From: Candidatus Iainarchaeum sp.
GTDB lineage: Archaea > Iainarchaeota > Iainarchaeia > Iainarchaeales > DTGL01
Direction: 5' to 3'
Length of the DNA: 7,939 nucleotides
Assembly (NCBI GenBank): GCA_021161055.1
Contig: JAGHBI010000086.1
Coordinates: forward strand, 1 to 7,939
The notes under the pieces were generated by a model. It was not told where the DNA came from. It searched no databases and saw nothing but the letters and a program-made list of their open reading frames with translations. This document shows positions 5,821-7,939 of the stretch, piece by piece. Numbering within the stretch: the stretch's first letter is position 1; every line of letters begins with the position of its first letter. A program made the position numbers and the translations under genes.

Positions 5821-7398
5821 TCAGATATTATCGTAATACAAATAATAATAGCGGGTTGTGCCAGCTGCTGTGGTGCCTTTTATGATAAACCATAATTCTC
5901 CCACTTTGGTGGTTTCGTTATAGGAAAGACCCCATTCCGTGCCCTCTGTTAGAGTATCGATTACTGTTGCTGTGTCGAGGTCTGAAACCTCCACGAGGTA
6001 AACGCTATCTGTATTTAGATCGCAGCCCGAGCAATTAACACTTGCAAATTCCTGGGCAAAGTTTATATCAAGCGAAACATTCTCATCAACCCTATCATAA
6101 TTGCCCGCATCAAAGGCCAGCGGAATGCGGTAGTTTATCGCTGCCGAAAGCCAGCTCCTATCAACATCGTTCAGCACAGAAATGTAGATGGTGTTTGGGT
6201 TGAACAAATAGGCATCACCTGAAATCAGCGCATACCGCGTAACACTAGTATCTTGAGCATCCCCCTTAGTTATCAATACAGGGCATGAGAGCGAACTGTA
6301 TGTCAGGTCGGAATAGCTCGGAGCGCTTTTCTGATATGGCAAGAAATCGAAGTAAAGGTAAAATACCCTAGTTGTATTTGCATCTGTTGTTCCTGTAAGC
6401 TGCCATGTAAGCACGCCGATTTCAGTATCGGAATCAAACTCCATCTTGAACGGTATCGGGTCAATCTCGTTTGTATCTGAAATATAGTCTATTGGCTGAC
6501 CGTTGCTGTATTCTACCATCCTGAAGCTGTTAGGGTCTATGGTTGCTGTAACGCTCAGCTTTTCTTTTATTGCTCCAAAATCTATCGTTTCCTGAACCAC
6601 CTCGTTTGTTCTTTCACACTCGAGGCTATTTACGGTAATTGGCATTCGATAGTGCCACCATTCATCATCATCGGCGCTATAATCCCACCACGCATCGCTG
6701 CTAAGAACGCCTATACTGCTTCCAACCTTCCAGTTTGTTGCGGTGCTTGAAACCGACACCTGAATATCGTCAGGCACATCCAGCCAGAACTCGGATGTAT
6801 TCGGAAAGAATATAAGATAGAATTTATTTGTATCGTTTCCAACAACAATAAGCCTTTGGGTGTTTTTAAGCAATGATATCGGCATTGTGGGATAGCTTAT
6901 CGTTATATCAGCCTTATTGGTATCGCGGAAATGTATTGTTGCATTTGAATCCGTGATATTTGCATCTATATAGCTATTTTGCACATTTATTACACCATCT
7001 GTAAGAGAGCCGCTGAGGTCGAGGCTTACAAGGTACTGTGGCTCCAATATGCCTGGCTCAAGCAAGAATGCGCTCGCAAGTTCCTGAGGAAGCAACACTG
7101 TGTAGAGCTTATCTGAATAGGTTTCAAATGGTTTGCTGAGTATATAGTTGAAATCGGTGTTTGCGTCCAGTGCTACGGGAAAGAACCTATTACAATCGTA
7201 AAGTTCAGAATTACAATCACTTTTCAGTATAAGTGCCTTCACATAGATATCCTTCGTAACAGAATCTAGGAGCTCCTTTATTTCGGTTTCAGTAACAATA
7301 TCTGGTTTCTGCGGTATGAGGGTTGGCAAAAGCGCAAACAGCAACCCTACCAGACCTACAAATATCACCCCACTTATTATCCAGTCTGTGGGATCCAT
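5821..7398 (-). CDS. Surface-anchored protein with a duplicated beta-sandwich domain
   Basis: This 525-residue protein is probably displayed on the cell surface. A hydrophobic helix at about 7-28 anchors it; the flanks lack basic residues before the helix, so orientation rests on the rest of the protein. Residues 35-230 are mixed, with a close cysteine pair C62/C69. A tryptophan-rich linker (WWDYSADDDEWWHYR, 237-251) opens the first of two repeats, 250-352. The second copy, 423-525, ends the protein. Both start YR-x-P and end with a GTTxAxTTRxxYLYxD-like pattern. W-x-YR-x-P openings of this kind are common in archaeal and bacterial DUF2341-like surface modules, which is a tentative family link. 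Eight N-x-S/T sites (N147, N152, N188, N200, N341, N440, N455, N494) fit a secreted glycoprotein, and C456/C459 form a CxxC. The ATG has GGGAGTGGA upstream. Ligand or partner is unknown. Confidence 0.85.
   Translation of the reverse strand: MDPTDWIISGVIFVGLVGLLFALLPTLIPQKPDIVTETEIKELLDSVTKDIYVKALILKSDCNSELYDCNRFFPVALDANTDFNYILSKPFETYSDKLYTVLLPQELASAFLLEPGILEPQYLVSLDLSGSLTDGVINVQNSYIDANITDSNATIHFRDTNKADITISYPTMPISLLKNTQRLIVVGNDTNKFYLIFFPNTSEFWLDVPDDIQVSVSSTATNWKVGSSIGVLSSDAWWDYSADDDEWWHYRMPITVNSLECERTNEVVQETIDFGAIKEKLSVTATIDPNSFRMVEYSNGQPIDYISDTNEIDPIPFKMEFDSDTEIGVLTWQLTGTTDANTTRVFYLYFDFLPYQKSAPSYSDLTYSSLSCPVLITKGDAQDTSVTRYALISGDAYLFNPNTIYISVLNDVDRSWLSAAINYRIPLAFDAGNYDRVDENVSLDINFAQEFASVNCSGCDLNTDSVYLVEVSDLDTATVIDTLTEGTEWGLSYNETTKVGELWFIIKGTTAAGTTRYYYLYYDNI
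5824..6132 (-). repeat. Second copy of the internal protein repeat
   Basis: Codes residues 423-525 of the surface protein. It matches the first copy by a YRIPL opening, a central DxVYLVEV segment and a GTTAAGTTRYYYLYYD close, with the opening tyrosine and closing aspartate 100 residues apart. It carries a CxxC (C456, C459) absent from copy one. Confidence 0.65.
6343..6651 (-). repeat. First copy of the internal protein repeat
   Basis: Codes residues 250-352 of the surface protein. It opens with YRMPI, has SFRMVEY in the middle, and closes with GTTDANTTRVFYLYFD, the opening tyrosine and closing aspartate being 101 residues apart. The copies are similar in protein but clearly diverged, so the duplication is old. 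Confidence 0.65.
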
Positions 7399-7403
7399 TG
7401 CGG

Positions 7404-7412
7404 TCCACTCCC
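7404..7412 (-). promoter_or_regulatory. Ribosome binding site of the surface protein gene
   Basis: The minus strand reads GGGAGTGGA five bases before the ATG at 7398. It is an imperfect match to the GGAGGTGA consensus but well spaced, and no better start is nearby. Confidence 0.4.
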
Positions 7413-7435
7413 GATAAAATTAGTGTTTACTGATT

Positions 7436-7467
7436 AAAAATCTTTTCTGCATGCTCCAGAGCAATGC
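7436..7467 (-). terminator. Possible terminator of the 7472-7867 gene
   Basis: Just after the stop at 7472 the minus strand can fold at 7449-7467: GCA and TGCT pair with AGCA and TGC around a CTGG loop, with one bulged T. A run of five T follows at 7436-7440. Archaeal termination mainly needs the T run. The same AT stretch (7433-7440, tttttaat on the minus strand) could instead be the TATA box of the surface protein gene. Confidence 0.25.
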
Positions 7468-7471
7468 AATA

Positions 7472-7867
7472 TTACAGTATCCTCTGCCCCCAAAGTTCCT
7501 CAAAGAGCTTGCTCGCTGCAAATGCGGAATTATCGCATACAAGGTCAATTACAGTTCTAACCTTATCAGTGTAATGCATACCGTTTATGCCCACCGCTGC
7601 AACAGGCAAATCCTCCGCATAGAGAAACAGATGCGTATTGTTCCCTTTCATTGCGGAGAGCTCCTCGAAAAGCCTGCGCCTTTCCCCTTTAATATATGCA
7701 CATACTCTGCCTGTCACAACATCGCCGCAGTACTGTTTCAGTGCAGTGTCGAGGCAGAATACTGCCTGTTCCTTTAGCATATTGAGCAGGTCTTCCTCTC
7801 CAGCCGGTAAGGAAAACCTTCCCAGAAGCCTTCTTTTCATATCCCTGTGCTTTGCTATCTCCTCCAT
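7472..7867 (-). CDS. Protein of unknown function, 131 residues
   Basis: I do not recognise this protein. From the ATG at 7867 it begins MEEIAKHRDMKRRLL. The first two thirds look helical and charged, with a GERRRLFEEL segment near residues 60-69. A hydrophobic stretch follows (HLFLYAEDLPVAAVGING), and the protein ends in another helix, KLFEELWGQRIL. There is no signal peptide or membrane helix, so it is probably cytosolic. Four cysteines are scattered with no metal-binding spacing. The reading frame stays open upstream to an ATG at 7924, but those extra 19 residues come from the mirror arm of the terminal palindrome and are not credible. Only 18 bases before the ATG at 7867 are outside the mirrored copy, so start and promoter are uncertain; the ATG at 7840 is an alternative. 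It lies 73 bp upstream of the surface protein gene on the same strand. Confidence 0.6.
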   Translation of the reverse strand: MEEIAKHRDMKRRLLGRFSLPAGEEDLLNMLKEQAVFCLDTALKQYCGDVVTGRVCAYIKGERRRLFEELSAMKGNNTHLFLYAEDLPVAAVGINGMHYTDKVRTVIDLVCDNSAFAASKLFEELWGQRIL

Positions 7868-7939
7868 TATTCCAAGAGGGTTTGTACAAACCCTCTTGGA
7901 ATAATGGAGGAGATAGCAAAGCACAGGGATATGAAAAGA
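7832..7939. repeat. Perfect 108-bp palindrome ending the window
   Basis: Bases 7886-7939 are the exact reverse complement of 7832-7885, with no spacer and no mismatch; the axis falls in gtac between 7885 and 7886. The arms contain the first 12 codons of the 131-residue gene, so its start appears twice, facing outward. The repeat runs to the last base. The likeliest origin is a fold-back chimera or an assembly graph turning on itself at a contig end. A natural inverted duplication or a hairpin end is possible but less likely. Confidence 0.95.

Noticed and set aside
7868..7924. N-terminal extension of the last gene to an ATG at 7924
   Set aside because: Most of the extension is the mirror image of the gene's own coding start, produced by the palindrome, so it is not independent coding sequence.

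Overview
The window is a compact piece of an archaeal genome. Three genes identify the domain: archaeal-type DnaG (TOPRIM primase/exosome subunit), the Holliday junction resolvase Hjc, and the Pth2 class of peptidyl-tRNA hydrolase. The regulatory signals agree, with TTTAAATA-type TATA boxes roughly 25 bp before likely transcript starts, GGTGA-type ribosome binding sites and several apparently leaderless genes. The dense packing and the many unrecognised envelope proteins would fit a DPANN-type or other small-genome archaeon. That lineage guess is an inference and is not shown by the sequence.

Layout, left to right. Positions 1-140 are AT-rich promoter DNA for a small two-helix membrane protein (141-629, +). 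It converges on dnaG (626-1765, -), sharing a TTAA that holds both stop codons. A 145-bp divergent control region (1766-1910) separates dnaG from hjc (1911-2342, +). hjc overlaps by 29 bp the 3' end of a coiled-coil, two-helix membrane protein (2314-2952, -). Upstream of that gene on the same strand lie a membrane-anchored beta-rich protein (2962-3591, -) and pth2 (3635-3997, -). A 44-bp divergent promoter leads to a 592-residue secreted/membrane protein (4042-5820, +) with a calcium-binding motif, membrane segments, a coiled coil and Ig-like domains. It abuts, stop to stop, a 525-residue surface protein with an internal duplication (5821-7398, -). The last gene is a 131-residue protein of unknown function (7472-7867, -). 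No gene-free stretch exceeds 300 bp.

Two themes run through the window. DnaG and Hjc form a divergent replication/recombination pair. Four large or medium envelope proteins surround pth2 and may act together at the cell surface, though only proximity supports this. The window ends in a perfect 108-bp palindrome that folds the start of the last gene back on itself. An assembly or amplification artefact is the likeliest explanation, and annotation beyond about 7885 should not be trusted. No mobile element, CRISPR array, tRNA or rRNA was seen.
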